Below are positions 5,669 through 5,716 of a DNA stretch of 5,716 nucleotides, piece by piece. Source of the stretch: Actinomycetota bacterium (lineage in GTDB: Bacteria > Actinomycetota > Actinomycetes > Actinomycetales > Microbacteriaceae); contig WLFI01000057.1 of the NCBI GenBank assembly GCA_009703845.1, positions 1 through 5,716 on the forward strand. Reading direction: 5' to 3'. Within the stretch, counting starts at the first letter, position 1; the number at the start of each line of letters is the position of its first letter. The translations under genes and the position numbers were made by a program. The notes beneath the pieces were generated by a model. It worked only from the letters and a program-made list of their open reading frames with translations. It ran no database searches and was not told the DNA's origin.

Positions 5669-5691
5669 TGCAGTCGTTCGAAAGAACAAAT

Positions 5692-5716
5692 GCGGATGTG
5701 GCTCAGTTGGTAGAGC
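5692..5716 (+). tRNA. tRNA, 5' part only, probably tRNA-Gly (cut by window edge)
   Basis: GCGGATG acceptor 5' strand (5692-5698), TG at positions 8-9, then a complete D-arm GCTC-AGTTGGTA-GAGC (5701-5716) before the window ends. This 5' half is the usual start of actinobacterial tRNA-Gly(GCC), and a Gly gene next to tRNA-Val(CAC) in divergent orientation is familiar in actinobacteria. The anticodon lies outside the window, so the amino-acid identity is by resemblance. Confidence 0.8.

Noticed and set aside
1..5716. CRISPR array, insertion sequence, integrase attachment site or defence system
   Set aside because: No regularly spaced repeats, transposase or integrase genes, or nuclease/toxin-like proteins were found. 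The tRNA genes are intact with no sign of an adjacent integrated element inside the window.

Overview
The window looks like ordinary chromosomal sequence from an actinobacterium, most likely a low-GC, small-genome member of Microbacteriaceae (freshwater Rhodoluna/Aquiluna type). The evidence is the SseA protein, which closely follows the mycobacterial SseA pattern and is paired with a SufE-domain gene as in Mycobacterium, the actinobacterial type of AFG1/ZapE ATPase, the Amt sequence type, and the tRNA-Val(CAC) next to a divergent tRNA-Gly. Base composition is only mildly GC-rich, so a high-GC streptomycete or mycobacterium is unlikely. The assignment is by recognition, not by database search.

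Layout. Positions 78-1411 (minus strand) hold a two-gene sulfur-transfer unit: sseA (tandem-rhodanese sulfurtransferase) followed by sufE, overlapping by four bases (ATGA). A possible fragment of a third minus-strand gene runs off the left edge. Divergent from sseA, across an 87-bp gap, lies zapE (1499-2476, plus strand), an AFG1-like P-loop ATPase. A 146-bp gap then leads to two tandem ammonium transporter genes: amt1 (2623-3918) and amt2 (4007-5284). A convergent small membrane-protein gene (5285-5521, minus) abuts the amt2 stop codon with no gap. It lies one base downstream of a tRNA-Val(CAC) gene (5523-5594, minus). The right edge cuts a plus-strand tRNA-Gly gene after its D-arm.

How the parts work together. 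The most informative part is nitrogen uptake. Upstream of amt1 there is a candidate GlnR-type operator (two GAAAC half-sites exactly 22 bp apart, plus an upstream TTTAC at the expected 6-bp spacing), then a -10-like hexamer, then a hairpin with a T-rich tail just before the ribosome binding site. Between amt1 and amt2 lies a very strong hairpin (13 perfect base pairs, extendable to 16) that could reduce read-through into amt2. The two transporters differ at a functionally central place: Amt1 has both conserved pore histidines (H194, H343), while Amt2 has glutamate (E184) in place of the first. The same His-to-Glu change is known from some fungal Mep transporters and is linked to altered transport mechanism and pH dependence. 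The pair therefore looks like two transporters with different properties, not a simple duplication. No PII gene (glnK) follows either amt inside the window.

I see no mobile element, CRISPR array, defence system or clearly new multi-gene system. The points worth following up are the H-to-E pore variant, the regulatory layout before amt1, and the tRNA-Val/small-protein junction.
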